Positions 35,978 through 45,680 are shown, counted from the first letter of the stretch. The stretch is 59,469 nucleotides of DNA from Natrialba swarupiae (GCF_008245225.1 NZ_VTAW01000022.1:1-59469); one strand, 5' to 3'. A program made the numbers and translations. The notes: a model not told the origin generated them from the letters alone.

Positions 35978-37317
35978 CGGACCGACCGGTCGCGAGCCGG
36001 CGGCGATTCCTCGCCGGAGTCGCCGCCACGTCGATGGCCGCCGTCGCCGGTTGTAACGAGACTTCGATCGGTGGGGACGACGGCCCGACCCGCTTCTCTC
36101 CGTCGGAAATCGATCCAATCCTCGAGCAATCCCGGCCGGAAGCCGATCGACCGGTGCCGATCGAACCCGACGACGACGTCATCGGGCGCGGGATCGAGCG
36201 CGTCGACGACCTGCTCGCCGACGTTCCCGATCCGGTCCCCGTCGAGACGGTCCCCAACGGCGTCGTTCGCGAGTCGATCGATCGGCGACGGGAGAGCGCG
36301 ACGGACGACCGTTCGGACGCACTCGAGCCCCCGGAGTCGAGCTACCGTGCGCTCCGGGTCGCCGTCCCCAGGGCACGCGAGTCCGCTCGAGGGGCAGCCG
36401 TAACGCTCTCGGCCGTCGACGCGGACCCCGACCTCGACGACCTTGCCGCCGAGTGCGACGAGGCCCAATCGACCGTCGACGACCGCCTCGAGGGGCTCGA
36501 GTACCGCGGCGACGATACCGACGACGGACGGCTCCGTGGGGCGCTCGTCGCCGCCGACCGCGAGGACGACCTGGCTTCCGCTCGGCGAACCGTCGATCGC
36601 TGGCGGGTGACCGAACACACGAACGTCGTCGACCTCGGTGAGAGTGCGGGCGACGTCGAGTTCGTCGAGGCGACGGTCCACGCCTGGGATCACCTGGCCG
36701 ACCGATACGACGCGGACGTCGACGGCGTCGACCTCGAGCCAGTCTTTTCGGACGCACTCGCGGTCTCGATCGACGCCGCGGACGGGGTCGATCTCCCCGA
36801 TCAGGGCGAGCAGGACTGGCTCGACGAACTCGTCGACGGCGAACTCGAGATGGGATTCCCGCAGACGTTGATCTGGGACGCCGTTCGCCCGGTGTACGAC
36901 GCGCGGGATCGGATGATCGACGCCCGCGAGGACGGCCGCCTGGGGACGGGTCTCGCGGCCGCGATCCGATTCGAACAGGAGTACCGCACCTTCCGAACCG
37001 TCCGCGATCGGTTCGAGGACGGCGACCTCGAGACGCCGGAGTCGATCGACGAGGTGCGGGCCGAACGGGAAGCCGCCATCGCCGCGGCGGAGTCCGCAAT
37101 GGCGGAGTTCACGACGCCCTCGCTCGCCTCGGCCCGACTCGCCGAGACGCTCCAGACATTCGAGTGGACCGACGACCGGATTCAGCGAGACGCCGATCGC
37201 GATCCCGACCGGCAGGTGTCGGTAAGCGACGAGTACAGCGAGTACGCCTGCCTGCGGGCCCGGTTCGACGCGCTTTCTGACGCCGCCGCGGCGGTCCGCG
37301 AACGGCTGCTCGAGTGA
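35974..37317 (+). CDS. Second putative lipoprotein, helical
   Basis: A 447-residue exported protein with RRR (SRRRFLAGVAATS) and lipobox Cys near residue 27 (AVAGC). The remainder is acidic and strongly alpha-helical, with no transmembrane segment and no recognised motif. The start at 35974 overlaps the upstream stop as ATGA. The pairing of a Cys-containing lipoprotein with a helical one has no annotated function that I know of. Confidence 0.75.
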   Translation: MTDRPVASRRRFLAGVAATSMAAVAGCNETSIGGDDGPTRFSPSEIDPILEQSRPEADRPVPIEPDDDVIGRGIERVDDLLADVPDPVPVETVPNGVVRESIDRRRESATDDRSDALEPPESSYRALRVAVPRARESARGAAVTLSAVDADPDLDDLAAECDEAQSTVDDRLEGLEYRGDDTDDGRLRGALVAADREDDLASARRTVDRWRVTEHTNVVDLGESAGDVEFVEATVHAWDHLADRYDADVDGVDLEPVFSDALAVSIDAADGVDLPDQGEQDWLDELVDGELEMGFPQTLIWDAVRPVYDARDRMIDAREDGRLGTGLAAAIRFEQEYRTFRTVRDRFEDGDLETPESIDEVRAEREAAIAAAESAMAEFTTPSLASARLAETLQTFEWTDDRIQRDADRDPDRQVSVSDEYSEYACLRARFDALSDAAAAVRERLLE

Positions 37318-37372
37318 CGAAGGCGTCTCACCGATTCGAGTAATAGTCACCGCGTACCGACTCGAGTCATCG

Positions 37373-37432
37373 TCTTCCGTTTCGCCGTCTGACGGTGTCG
37401 ACTCTTCCGTTTCGCCGTCTGGCGGTGTCGGT
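37373..37432. repeat. Two-copy 30-base tandem repeat
   Basis: TCTTCCGTTTCGCCGTCTGA-type 30-base units occur twice in direct tandem (37373-37402 and 37403-37432) with three differences. They lie in the non-coding gap between the lipoprotein pair and hisF. No function is evident. Confidence 0.7.
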
Positions 37433-37574
37433 GTCGCCGACTCGAGCCGTCGTTCGCCCCGAGGCGGTCGTCCGCCGCGGCCATGTCTGGGACGGGCCCG
37501 CTGATCGATCCGCCGACGATCGTTGCACGATCCACTCGCCTTTACTATCCCCGGTGCGAACGGACGCGTAGGAA

Positions 37575-38390
37575 ATGGTGCTGACCAAACGAATCATCCC
37601 GTGTATCGACGTCGATCTCGACGACGACGGGAATCCGGCGGTCTATACGGGCGTTCACTTCGAGGACCTCAAATACACCGGCGACCCGGTCGAGATGGCC
37701 AAAGCGTACAACGAGTCCGGGGCCGACGAGTTCGTCTTCCTCGACATCACCGCCTCGGCGGAGGGGCGAGAGACGATGCTCGACGTCGTCCGCGACGTCG
37801 CCGACGAGGTGTTCATCCCGCTGACCGTCGGCGGCGGCATCCGCACGACCGACGACATCAAAGAGACTCTCCGGGCCGGCGCGGACAAGGTCTCGATCAC
37901 GACCGGGGCGCTCGAGCGGCCCGAACTCGTCAACCAGGGAGCTCGCGCGTTCGGTAGCCAGTGTATCGTCATCAGCGTCGACGCCCGACGCCGGTACGAC
38001 GAGGGCGGCGAACACTACGTCGAGATCGACGGTGAATCCTGCTGGTTCGAGTGCACCAAGAAAGGCGGCCGCGAGGGGACCGGCATCGACGTCCTCGAGT
38101 GGGCGGCCGAGGCCGAGTCCCGCGGTGCGGGCGAACTGTTCGTCAACTCCATCGACAAGGACGGGACCAAAGACGGCTACGACCTGCCACTGACGAGTGC
38201 GGTCTGTGACGTCGTCGACACGCCGGTCATTGCCTCCTCGGGCTGTGGCAGCCCCGAAGACATGTACGACGTCTTCACCGAAGCGAACGCCGACGCCGGA
38301 CTCGCGGCTTCGATCTTCCACTTCGACGAGTACTCGATCGAGGAGACGAAGGAGTACTTGGACGAGCGCGGCGTGCCGGTTCGGCTGTAG
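37575..38390 (+). CDS. hisF: Imidazole glycerol phosphate synthase cyclase subunit HisF
   Basis: TIM-barrel cyclase of histidine synthesis, 271 residues. With HisH it converts PRFAR to imidazole glycerol phosphate and AICAR. The catalytic Asp pair is visible: Asp near residue 11 (CIDVDLDD) and Asp near 190 region ([15 protein letters not shown]). Phosphate-binding loops are [10 protein letters not shown] and [15 protein letters not shown]. Relative to most HisF it carries a slightly longer middle ([16 protein letters not shown]). No other classical his gene is adjacent, though a HisG-like gene lies at 53489. Confidence 0.96.
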   Translation: MVLTKRIIPCIDVDLDDDGNPAVYTGVHFEDLKYTGDPVEMAKAYNESGADEFVFLDITASAEGRETMLDVVRDVADEVFIPLTVGGGIRTTDDIKETLRAGADKVSITTGALERPELVNQGARAFGSQCIVISVDARRRYDEGGEHYVEIDGESCWFECTKKGGREGTGIDVLEWAAEAESRGAGELFVNSIDKDGTKDGYDLPLTSAVCDVVDTPVIASSGCGSPEDMYDVFTEANADAGLAASIFHFDEYSIEETKEYLDERGVPVRL

Positions 38391-38651
38391 TACCGCGAGC
38401 GAAGAACGAGCGAGCCTCTTTTTGGTCCCTTTGCGAACGTAGTGAGCGAAGATCAGCGAGAGCGGAGCTCTCGCCGGACAGATTTTTGCGCGATGGTGAG
38501 CGATGTGCGGTTCGGAGCGAACGGAGTGAGTGAGAACCGCGGATGCGAACGGCGAAGCCGTGAGAAAAGCGAACCCGAGCAGAAAAAGGTGGGAACGGAG
38601 TTCGCTCCGATATTCAATACGCTTATACCGTCACGGTCGACCCATTACTCT
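38391..38651. repeat. Purine-rich GCGAACG/GAGTGAGC low-complexity intergenic region
   Basis: About 260 bases made of repeated GAGCGAACG, GTAGTGAGCGAAG and GCGAACGGAGTGAG-like words with several small hairpins (for example CGGTTC opposed to GAACCG). A T-run at 38419-38423 just after hisF may terminate its transcript. An open frame runs through but has the composition of repeat, not protein. A TTATA-type box near 38620 precedes the next gene. Confidence 0.6.
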
Positions 38652-39497
38652 GTGAAGTGGCGGTGTTCGTGGTGTGGGAAACCACACGAGGAGAACGACC
38701 CACCATGCGATAGCTGCGGGCACAACTCCTTCGAGAAGGCGGTCGTCCGAGCGGACGAGAAGCCTGCGAGCTCGTCGGGCAAAACCGTCGACACCGGCAC
38801 GACCTACGTCTGGCGGTGTACCGACTGTGGCCGCGATCACGTGCGAAACAACCCGCCCTGTTCGCGGTGTCACAACCACGACCTCGAGAAGATCGAACAG
38901 ACTTACGACGACGTCGACGACGAACTCGAGACGCCGAGCTGGCTCGAGGTCGCAAAGCCGTACATTCCGGCGTTCGCGGTCATCGGCGTCGTCGCGCTCC
39001 TGTTCGCGACGGGGATTATTCCGGCGTCGATCCTGCCGGGAATCGGCGCGCCGTCTCCACCAGACGCCCCCGGCGAGGGAGCCGACGCCGCTGGCATTGA
39101 CCTCGAGGCGACCGAAGGCGAGATCCACGAGCGACTCGAGGCCGAACGGGCGGCGATCGACGCGGACTCGCGAGCGTACGACGACGGACTGGCGGGCTAC
39201 GCAGAGTACATGAACCGTGCGTTCGTGATGATCGACTACGAGGACGAACGTCCCGACGGCGTCCAGCCCGACGACTTCGGGGCGGAGTGTGCGACGAGAC
39301 CGACCGGCGGGCAGCTACCGCTCGCCGACGGACCAATTTCGGCGTTCGACGACGAGGGCGCTCTGGCCGAGGCGGTCGCGGACGGACTACTCGAGTCGGA
39401 GATCGGCGACGCGGTGAGAACTGGATCCGACTCCGAGGGGGTCGACCTCCACGTCGGGCCGGACGGCGACGTCTACGTCTACTACGTGGCCTGTTAG
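38652..39497 (+). CDS. Double zinc-ribbon membrane protein
   Basis: A 281-residue protein of unknown function, starting at GTG. Two zinc-ribbon motifs lie in the first 85 residues: CSWC...PPCDSCG and CTDC...PPCSRCH. One membrane helix follows at about residues 105-127, then a soluble acidic domain of about 150 residues. I chose GTG 38652 because it starts exactly at the first ribbon (VKWRCSWCG) and a TATA box is about 30 bases upstream; the longer frame would translate the repeat region. Its stop overlaps that of rpo11 on the other strand. Confidence 0.75.
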   Translation: MKWRCSWCGKPHEENDPPCDSCGHNSFEKAVVRADEKPASSSGKTVDTGTTYVWRCTDCGRDHVRNNPPCSRCHNHDLEKIEQTYDDVDDELETPSWLEVAKPYIPAFAVIGVVALLFATGIIPASILPGIGAPSPPDAPGEGADAAGIDLEATEGEIHERLEAERAAIDADSRAYDDGLAGYAEYMNRAFVMIDYEDERPDGVQPDDFGAECATRPTGGQLPLADGPISAFDDEGALAEAVADGLLESEIGDAVRTGSDSEGVDLHVGPDGDVYVYYVAC

Positions 39498-39778
39498 GCC
39501 GCGGCTTCGAACGCGTTGCGGAACGCGACAGCCTTCTCGCCGACGTCGACTGCGGCCTCCTCGAGGGCGTTGAGCGGGTCGACGCCGCCTTCGGTCTTAA
39601 TCGTCAGAATCGGTTCCGTCTGCCCACCCGACTGTTCCGGGTTCACGTCGTAGGTCGCTGCACTCACGTCGTCGTGCTCGAGGAGCGTCCCTTTGAGGAC
39701 GTTCATGAACGTGTGATCCTCGCCGGCGATCTCGATCGAGAGTTCGTTCTCGCTGCTCTCGGTGACCCGGAGTTCCAT
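39494..39778 (-). CDS. rpo11: DNA-directed RNA polymerase subunit Rpo11 (L)
   Basis: A 94-residue small core subunit that dimerises with Rpo3 in archaeal RNA polymerase assembly. Diagnostic segments are [25 protein letters not shown] and a C-terminal amphipathic helix ([20 protein letters not shown]). The start at 39778 gives MELRVTESS, the normal beginning. The gene is convergent with the zinc-ribbon protein; their stop codons overlap by four bases on opposite strands. Confidence 0.94.
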   Translation of the reverse strand: MELRVTESSENELSIEIAGEDHTFMNVLKGTLLEHDDVSAATYDVNPEQSGGQTEPILTIKTEGGVDPLNALEEAAVDVGEKAVAFRNAFEAAA

Positions 39779-39865
39779 GTTAGACGTTCCGTTCGTCGAC
39801 CGCTTGTACCTTTCGAAGGCGTCTCTGTGCGGGTTCGGGGCCGGTTCCGTGATCGAAAGCAATCA

Positions 39866-39871
39866 CTATAC
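39866..39871 (+). promoter_or_regulatory. TATA box of the rhomboid gene
   Basis: CTATAC is centred about 27 bases before the ATG at 39895, consistent with a leaderless transcript and supporting that start. Confidence 0.55.
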
Positions 39872-39894
39872 GACTTCGCTCGACAGTACCGGGT

Positions 39895-41730
39895 ATGCTC
39901 TCGGCCGTCCTCACGGTGTTCGTCCTGGCGGTCTTGCTGGGTTCCGTCGCAGTCGTCGCTCGCCTCGAGAGCACGGACCGGCGGTTTTGGGACGTCGCTC
40001 GAGCGAGACTCCATTACGGCGTGCCGTGGGGGACACTCGTCGTCCTCGCGGGGGTCGTCTGCGTGTATCTGTTCGTTCAGGACGGGGTTACCGATCTCTA
40101 CGACCCCGTTACGATCCCCTACCGGGCCTGGTCGTACTTCTATCCGCTCGGGATCGTCACCTCGTCGTTCTCCCACGCCAGTTTCGGCCACCTGCTTGGG
40201 AATCTGATCGCGGCGGCCGTCGTCGCCCCCATCGCCGAGTACGCGTGGGGACACTACCCCGACGGCGACGTTCCTTCCTGGCGGGCGAACCCGTGGATTC
40301 GCGCAGTGGTGATCTTTCCGCTCGCCGTCGCCGCTATCGGAATCCTCACGAGCCTGTTCGCTCTCGGTCCCGTGATCGGCTTCTCCGGACTCGTCTACGC
40401 GTTCGCCGGCTTCGCGATCGCTCGGTACCCGATCCCGACGCTCGTCGCGACGATCGGCCTCCAGGGCGCGCTGGTGACCATCTACAACTCGATCCGGGAC
40501 CCGATTCTGGTCTACGTCGCCCAGCCGAGTCCCCCCTCGTCGCCCTCGTGGGCCGACGTCGCGATCCAGGGCCACGCCCTCGGCTTTTTCATCGGACTCG
40601 TGCTCGCACTCGCCTTGCTCGAGCGCCGTGGCGGTCGTCCCACCGCGTTTCGCGTCTGGATCGCCGTCCTCCTCTATGCGTTCTCGAAGGGGCTCTGGCA
40701 GATCTACTGGTTCGGAGAAGGGAACACGTACCTCCTCTTTCGGGGACCGGGCGTGGTGATCGTCGCGACGCTCGCGATCGTGATCACGCTGGCCGTCTCC
40801 AACACCGATCGGACCGTCGTTCCGGAACGGCTCGAACGCACGCTCCCAGACGTTCTCTCCTCGAGTGAGCATTCCCACGGTCACGGCTCGACCGACGGTC
40901 GAGGCCTTGCCACGCCGCTCGACCGACTTCGAGGGCTCGAGTCGGAGTCGGAGGGAGAGCACGGTTCGACGGTCGATCGCCTCGCTCGAGTGTGCGACAT
41001 CGCGACCGGCGGCCGCCGTAGCGAGGTCGGTCGGCAGACGGGACCGGGGAGTCGGCAGGTCGGTTTCGTCGCCGTCTTCCTCGTCCTCGCGGTGCTTGCA
41101 GGGGTGGCGATCCCGTTTAACGTTCTCGTCCTCGAAGACGATGCCGACGCCGACCGGGCGACCGTCGAGGTCGAAGATTACACCGTCGAGTACGTCGAGG
41201 AGGCCGACCACGAACTCGTCTCGGGGATCGGCATCGAGGCGGTCGAAGACGACGCCGGACTCACGGCGAGTGGCGTCGTCGTCTCGAGTACGGAACGACA
41301 CGCCTGGATCGAGGCGGTGACGAGCCAACGGCTCGCGTTCTCCGGATCGGAGACGATCACGGTCGGCGGCCCTGGGTGGCGGGAAACGGTCCACGTCGAA
41401 CGGGAGGGGTGGGAACCGGTCGGTAACGACACCGTCTACCAGGTCTGGCTGTGGCAAGACGGCGACCAGCCACGACACGTCTACGAATCGGAGAGCTCCC
41501 AGGCCGACGTGTTGATCGACGACAGAACCGTGTCGATCGTTCCCGACGACGGCGCGTTCCGTCTGTCGGTGGAGTCCCTCGAGACGGGCGACGTCTCGAC
41601 GGCACAGGTTCCGGACGAAAACGAGTCGGTCGACGCGGGGGGACTGACGTTCGACCGCCACAACGAGACGGTGTACGCGGTCTCGAACGGGACGGAAGTC
41701 GCGGTCGCGAGCGCGGAAACCTACGAGTGA
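39895..41730 (+). CDS. Rhomboid family intramembrane serine protease with extra C-terminal domain
   Basis: A 611-residue membrane protein. The rhomboid core occupies about residues 40-300: HLLGN at 99-103, the nucleophile Ser164 in GFSGLVYAF, and catalytic His227 in QGHALGF. After a His/Ser/Gly-rich loop (about 320-395) a further membrane helix (about 400-420) leads to a soluble beta-rich domain (430-611) with VSSTERHAWIEAV and ETITVGGPGWRETV, probably outside the cell. Rhomboids cleave membrane proteins within the bilayer; the substrate is unknown. The large extracytoplasmic domain is unusual and may select substrates. Confidence 0.88.
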   Translation: MLSAVLTVFVLAVLLGSVAVVARLESTDRRFWDVARARLHYGVPWGTLVVLAGVVCVYLFVQDGVTDLYDPVTIPYRAWSYFYPLGIVTSSFSHASFGHLLGNLIAAAVVAPIAEYAWGHYPDGDVPSWRANPWIRAVVIFPLAVAAIGILTSLFALGPVIGFSGLVYAFAGFAIARYPIPTLVATIGLQGALVTIYNSIRDPILVYVAQPSPPSSPSWADVAIQGHALGFFIGLVLALALLERRGGRPTAFRVWIAVLLYAFSKGLWQIYWFGEGNTYLLFRGPGVVIVATLAIVITLAVSNTDRTVVPERLERTLPDVLSSSEHSHGHGSTDGRGLATPLDRLRGLESESEGEHGSTVDRLARVCDIATGGRRSEVGRQTGPGSRQVGFVAVFLVLAVLAGVAIPFNVLVLEDDADADRATVEVEDYTVEYVEEADHELVSGIGIEAVEDDAGLTASGVVVSSTERHAWIEAVTSQRLAFSGSETITVGGPGWRETVHVEREGWEPVGNDTVYQVWLWQDGDQPRHVYESESSQADVLIDDRTVSIVPDDGAFRLSVESLETGDVSTAQVPDENESVDAGGLTFDRHNETVYAVSNGTEVAVASAETYE

Positions 41731-42082
41731 TCGGACAGAACGCGGTCGTTTCTTCTCCTCGTGGTGGAACCGACGGGAAGCGTCTCGAGCCGAGAGTGAA
41801 GAAACGCTTCGATCAGGCGGTCGTCGCCGACCCTTACGCCCAGCCCTTTCCTCGCTGGACCGGCACGTCCAACGGACGTACAGCCGGTCGGACCGGTGTG
41901 TGACGAACACGGCTTCCGAACGGTCGGTGTACGTGGACGTTTCGGTGAACCGGGGCGAGCGCCGGTGGTAGCGCCAGCACAACGAACCGATCCGGCAACG
42001 GTTAACGTTCCGACTACGGTCGGAAGCCGGCCTGAAACAATGGCTCGTCCCCTCGAGGTACCGGCCAGGTCGAGACTGGACG
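41731..42082. other. Intergenic region before the ABC exporter
   Basis: About 350 bases with no convincing gene on either strand. I see no clear TATA box at a leaderless distance from the ATPase start, so initiation may be further upstream or use a leader. Confidence 0.4.
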
Positions 42083-42847
42083 ATGATCCAACGAGTACTA
42101 CGGCGGTCGTCCGCGAGGGATTCGCAGACGGGCGGGGATAGTGATGCGAACACCGCCGTCCGTCTCGACGGGGTCACCCACAGCTACGGGTCGGCCGGCG
42201 GGCGTCTGGACGCGGATCGAGATCCGACGGTGATCGCACTCCGGGACGTGGCGCTTACGTGTGACTCGGGTGAGACCGTCGGTCTCGAGGGGCCAAGCGG
42301 GAGCGGAAAGTCGACGATCCTTCACGCGATTGCGGGCCTGCTCGTGCCGACGGCGGGGAGCGTCGAGATACTCGGAACCGACATCACTCGGCTGTCGGAC
42401 CACGAACGAACCCGACTCCGGCGTCGACACGTGGGGATCGTCTTCCAGCGATTTCACCTCCTGCCGTCGCTTTCCGCTCGTGCGAACGTCGCACTTCCGC
42501 TCGTCCAGGCCGGCGTTCCGAGATCGACACGGCGTGAACGCGCAACGACGCTGCTCTCTGACGTCGGCCTCTCTGGACGAGCAACCCACTTGCCAAGCGA
42601 GTTGAGCGGTGGCGAGTGCCAGCGCGTCGCCATCGCGAGAGCGCTCGCGACTGATCCCGACGTAATCGTCGCCGACGAGCCGACTGGCGAACTGGACACC
42701 GAAACCGGCTCGACCGTCCTCGAGTTGTTGACCGACGTCGGCAGCGACCGGGCGGTGGTGGTCGCCTCCCACGACGACGACACGCTCGCGATCACCGATC
42801 GCGTGGTGACGCTTCGCGACGGGTCGGTGATGTCGGATGGAGGCTGA
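42083..42847 (+). CDS. ABC transporter ATP-binding protein (MacB/LolD type)
   Basis: A 254-residue ATPase. Walker A (GPSGSGKST) is at residues 70-78, the Q-loop lies in IVFQRFHLLPSLSARANV, signature LSGGECQRVAIARAL, Walker B VIVADEPTGELD. It has a leading extension of about 25 residues and a short insertion (GSAGGRLDADRDPT) before the first strand pair. It overlaps the next gene by 11 bases. Together with the two FtsX-type permeases it forms a MacB/LolCDE-like extruder or lipoprotein-handling complex. Confidence 0.9.
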   Translation: MIQRVLRRSSARDSQTGGDSDANTAVRLDGVTHSYGSAGGRLDADRDPTVIALRDVALTCDSGETVGLEGPSGSGKSTILHAIAGLLVPTAGSVEILGTDITRLSDHERTRLRRRHVGIVFQRFHLLPSLSARANVALPLVQAGVPRSTRRERATTLLSDVGLSGRATHLPSELSGGECQRVAIARALATDPDVIVADEPTGELDTETGSTVLELLTDVGSDRAVVVASHDDDTLAITDRVVTLRDGSVMSDGG

Positions 42848-44084
42848 TCGGGGAGGGAGTCGCCGCGAGCGGTGGCGCGGACTCACCGAACTCTCGCTCG
42901 TCCGGCTTCGGAATCGCGCGACGCGAACCGGTCCGCGTCGGACGATCGCGACGGTCACTGCGGTAGCGCTGACGATCGCGCTGCTGGTCGTCCTCACCGG
43001 GGTTGCACTCGCACTCGCCGGCGGCGTCGCGGAGGATACCGACGCCGACGTCCGGATCGCGCCCGAAGACGGCGGGACCTTCTCGAGCATCGACGGCGTC
43101 GAGGAGCCGCGACTCGGGGAGACCAGCCAGCGATCAGCTACGATCAGAGAGCAAGACGGCGTCGACCACGCCTCGCCCGTCCTCGTCGAGACGGGACGGC
43201 TCGAGACGGGCGATGGGAGCGATCACGGACCCGTTCTCCTCGTCGGCGTCGTCCCCGATGGAGAGTCACGGACGGTTGCGGGCGTCCCGACCGACGGCCT
43301 CGAGCCAGGAGATCCCCACTACGCCGACGGATCGTACGACGGGGTGCCGACGGGCGACGTCGTCCTCTCCGAGCCAGCGGCGGACCGACTCGACGCCGAG
43401 GAGGGCGACGAACTCGGCGTTCCTGGGGCACACCTCGAGGGGGAATCGACGCACCCCCCGCTGACCGTTACCTCCGTCGAGGGCGAGGATGGCGACTCCG
43501 AATCCGACGTTCCGGTCGCACTCGTCCACCTGAGCGAGTTGCAGACGTTCGCCGGGAGCGGAGATGACGAACTCGCGGATACGATCCTCGTGTGGGGTGA
43601 GCCCGACGCCGCAGCGTCCGCTGCAGCCGACGCCTATCCGAACGCAGCCGTCGGGCCGGTCGGCAACGGCGGCCCGTCCGCGCTGTTCGACGACGGCCTC
43701 GCGCTTGCGACCGGGCTGCTCGCGCTCGTCGTCGGCATCGCGATCTGTGCCTCGTTCGTCGCGACTACCGCCGGCATGAACGTCGATCACGATCGTACGG
43801 CTCTCGCCGTCCTCGAGTCGGTCGGCGTCCCCGCGAGTGGTCGACTCGGGATCGTCGCGCTCTCGACGGTGACGACCGCGATGTGTGGTGCACTCCTCGG
43901 CGCCGCGCTGGGGTTCGTCGGCATCCGCGTGGTGAACGTCGTCGCTGGTAGCGCGGTCGCCACCACTCACCCACTTTTCGTGCCGTACGCCGTCGGAGTT
44001 GCACTTCTCGCCACGCTAATCGCCGTTCCGTACCCCCTCGCCGTCGCGAGTCGGACGTCCGTCCTAGAGGAGGTGAGTCGGTGA
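42837..44084 (+). CDS. FtsX/MacB-like ABC permease (first)
   Basis: A 415-residue permease with one N-terminal helix (about 43-63), a large outer domain (65-280) and three C-terminal helices (about 285-410; LALATGLLALVVGIAICASF first). This is the MacB/FtsX topology. Its ATG lies within the ATPase gene and its TGA overlaps the next start (GTGA), indicating tight coupling. The substrate is unknown; such systems move lipoproteins, peptides or drive cell-wall enzymes. Confidence 0.87.
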   Translation: MEADRGGSRRERWRGLTELSLVRLRNRATRTGPRRTIATVTAVALTIALLVVLTGVALALAGGVAEDTDADVRIAPEDGGTFSSIDGVEEPRLGETSQRSATIREQDGVDHASPVLVETGRLETGDGSDHGPVLLVGVVPDGESRTVAGVPTDGLEPGDPHYADGSYDGVPTGDVVLSEPAADRLDAEEGDELGVPGAHLEGESTHPPLTVTSVEGEDGDSESDVPVALVHLSELQTFAGSGDDELADTILVWGEPDAAASAAADAYPNAAVGPVGNGGPSALFDDGLALATGLLALVVGIAICASFVATTAGMNVDHDRTALAVLESVGVPASGRLGIVALSTVTTAMCGALLGAALGFVGIRVVNVVAGSAVATTHPLFVPYAVGVALLATLIAVPYPLAVASRTSVLEEVSR

Positions 44085-45313
44085 TCCGCGCCAGACCGCT
44101 GGTCAGGGCGCGAGCGGTCGCTGGGATCGCACTGGCGCAGTTACGGCGATCTCCGGGACGGACGCTGCTCGCAATTCTCGCGGTCGGGATCGCGGTGTTG
44201 TCCGTCACGCTGCTGGGGAGTCTCGGTGCTGGCGTGGTCGGCGCCGGTGAAGAGGGACTCGACACGGCCGGGCGGGACATCTGGATCAGCGGTGATCCCG
44301 TCGACGCCTCGACCGGTCCCGCGGAAAACTCGATCGTGGGGTCACACGAGATCGCCAACGAGGTTTCCGAACGCGGCGACGTCACCGGCGCGTCGCCCAT
44401 CGGGATGCACGAGGTGTATCTCGGCACCGATCCCGACGAACTCGAGCGGACTCCCGCGGTCGGTGTACAACGAACGCACGAGGGGTTCGACTTTCAGGAA
44501 GGGGGCGGGTTCCGGACGCCTGAGGAGGCCTTCGAGGGCGGCCGATCCACCGATCCGACGACCGAGGAGATCGTCCTCGATCCGGCGGTCGCGTCGGAAC
44601 TCGGCGTCTCCCCCGGCGACACGATCTACGTCGGGGCCAGCCAGGAGACGGCACCGGGAGAGGAGTTCACCGTCGTCGGAACGTCGTCGTACTACTCACA
44701 GTTTCTCGGCTCCGAGACGGCGGCGCTCCCGCTCGTCGACCTTCAGGCGCTGGCCGGGACGACCGGAACCGACAGGGCGACGTTCATCACGGCGAACGTC
44801 ACCGCCGACGCCGATCGAGACGCCGTTCGCGACGACATCGCAACGGAGTACCCCGAGTACGACGTTCGCACGAGCGACGAACAGATCGGAGCGATGGCGG
44901 CGGAGCGGCCGATCGTGATGGCGAGCGGTGCGACGCTCGTCGGCCTCGCGATCGTCGGCGGCACCGTCCTGACGGTCAACCTCTTCGCGCTCGTCACCTA
45001 CCACCAGCGGACCGAACTCGCGGCGCTTCGGGCGCTCGGCCTCTCCCGATGGGTGCTCGCGGGGACGATCGGCGCGCAGGGGCTCGCGATCGGCGTGCTG
45101 GGCGGCCTCCTGGGACTCGCTGCGACGCCGCCGATCGTCGCGGGGCTCAACCACCTCTCGGCGTCGGTCGTCGGCTTCGAGAACCTGCTGCATACGCCGC
45201 CAGCAGTGTACGCCGCCGGGCTCGTCCTCGCGATCGGGCTCGGAACGGTCGTCGCGGTCGTTACCGGCTGGCGGGCCGGCCGATACACGCGGATCGAACA
45301 CCTCGATGATTAG
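44081..45313 (+). CDS. FtsX/MacB-like ABC permease (second)
   Basis: A 410-residue permease with the same layout: helix at about 28-48, an outer domain (50-280) and three final helices (about 285-400), with the FtsX-domain sequence TYHQRTELAALRALGLSR. It begins at GTG overlapping the previous stop. Having two different permeases suggests a heterodimer like LolC/LolE. It is convergent with the decayed DUF5680-like gene. Confidence 0.87.
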   Translation: MIRARPLVRARAVAGIALAQLRRSPGRTLLAILAVGIAVLSVTLLGSLGAGVVGAGEEGLDTAGRDIWISGDPVDASTGPAENSIVGSHEIANEVSERGDVTGASPIGMHEVYLGTDPDELERTPAVGVQRTHEGFDFQEGGGFRTPEEAFEGGRSTDPTTEEIVLDPAVASELGVSPGDTIYVGASQETAPGEEFTVVGTSSYYSQFLGSETAALPLVDLQALAGTTGTDRATFITANVTADADRDAVRDDIATEYPEYDVRTSDEQIGAMAAERPIVMASGATLVGLAIVGGTVLTVNLFALVTYHQRTELAALRALGLSRWVLAGTIGAQGLAIGVLGGLLGLAATPPIVAGLNHLSASVVGFENLLHTPPAVYAAGLVLAIGLGTVVAVVTGWRAGRYTRIEHLDD

Positions 45314-45369
45314 GCGAGAGTTCGTCTCTGGCTCGTGTCTGTGCGCCGGTAGGTCGGTACAACGGACCG

Positions 45370-45680
45370 GTCGGTCGACGCGGCCGCCGACGAACGTTCC
45401 GACGTAGATGGTCGTCCGTTCGTCCGAATTCGTCCCTCGCCCTCGAATCGCTCGAGGTCGCCAGGTCCCCGTAGAAGCTCATCCCGCATACGGGTTCGTC
45501 GTCGAAGAAGACGACTTCGGGGCCGACGAATGCCTCGGATCCGTGGTAGGTATCCCGGTACTGCCAGTTGCCTCGCCCGTCGGTAATGACCTTCCCCTGT
45601 CGCTCCTCACCGGCATCCGGATCGGTGGTTGCGTAGCCGTTCTCGTGTGCATCGGCGATGAATTCCGAGAGTTCTCCCAT
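45370..45680 (-). pseudogene. DUF5680-like protein, decayed
   Basis: The N-terminal half is convincing (MGELSEFIADAHENGYATTD to GSEAFVGPEVVFFDDEPVCGMSFYGDL). After that, fragments of the family's C-terminus appear in other frames: DLERFEGEGRI and TTIYVGTFVGGRVD. The middle, normally about 50 residues, is missing. The junction contains GACCT twice within a few bases, suggesting deletion between short repeats. The open frame past the junction reads Arg-rich nonsense running into the neighbouring permease gene. Function of the intact family is unknown. Confidence 0.65.

Noticed and set aside
38442-38651. N-terminal extension of the zinc-ribbon protein
   Set aside because: The residues are translation of a purine-rich repeat tract and lie upstream of the TATA box.
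39703-42177. 824-codon open frame opposite the rhomboid gene
   Set aside because: Arg/Asp-rich antisense shadow caused by high GC; the rhomboid on the plus strand has clear catalytic motifs.
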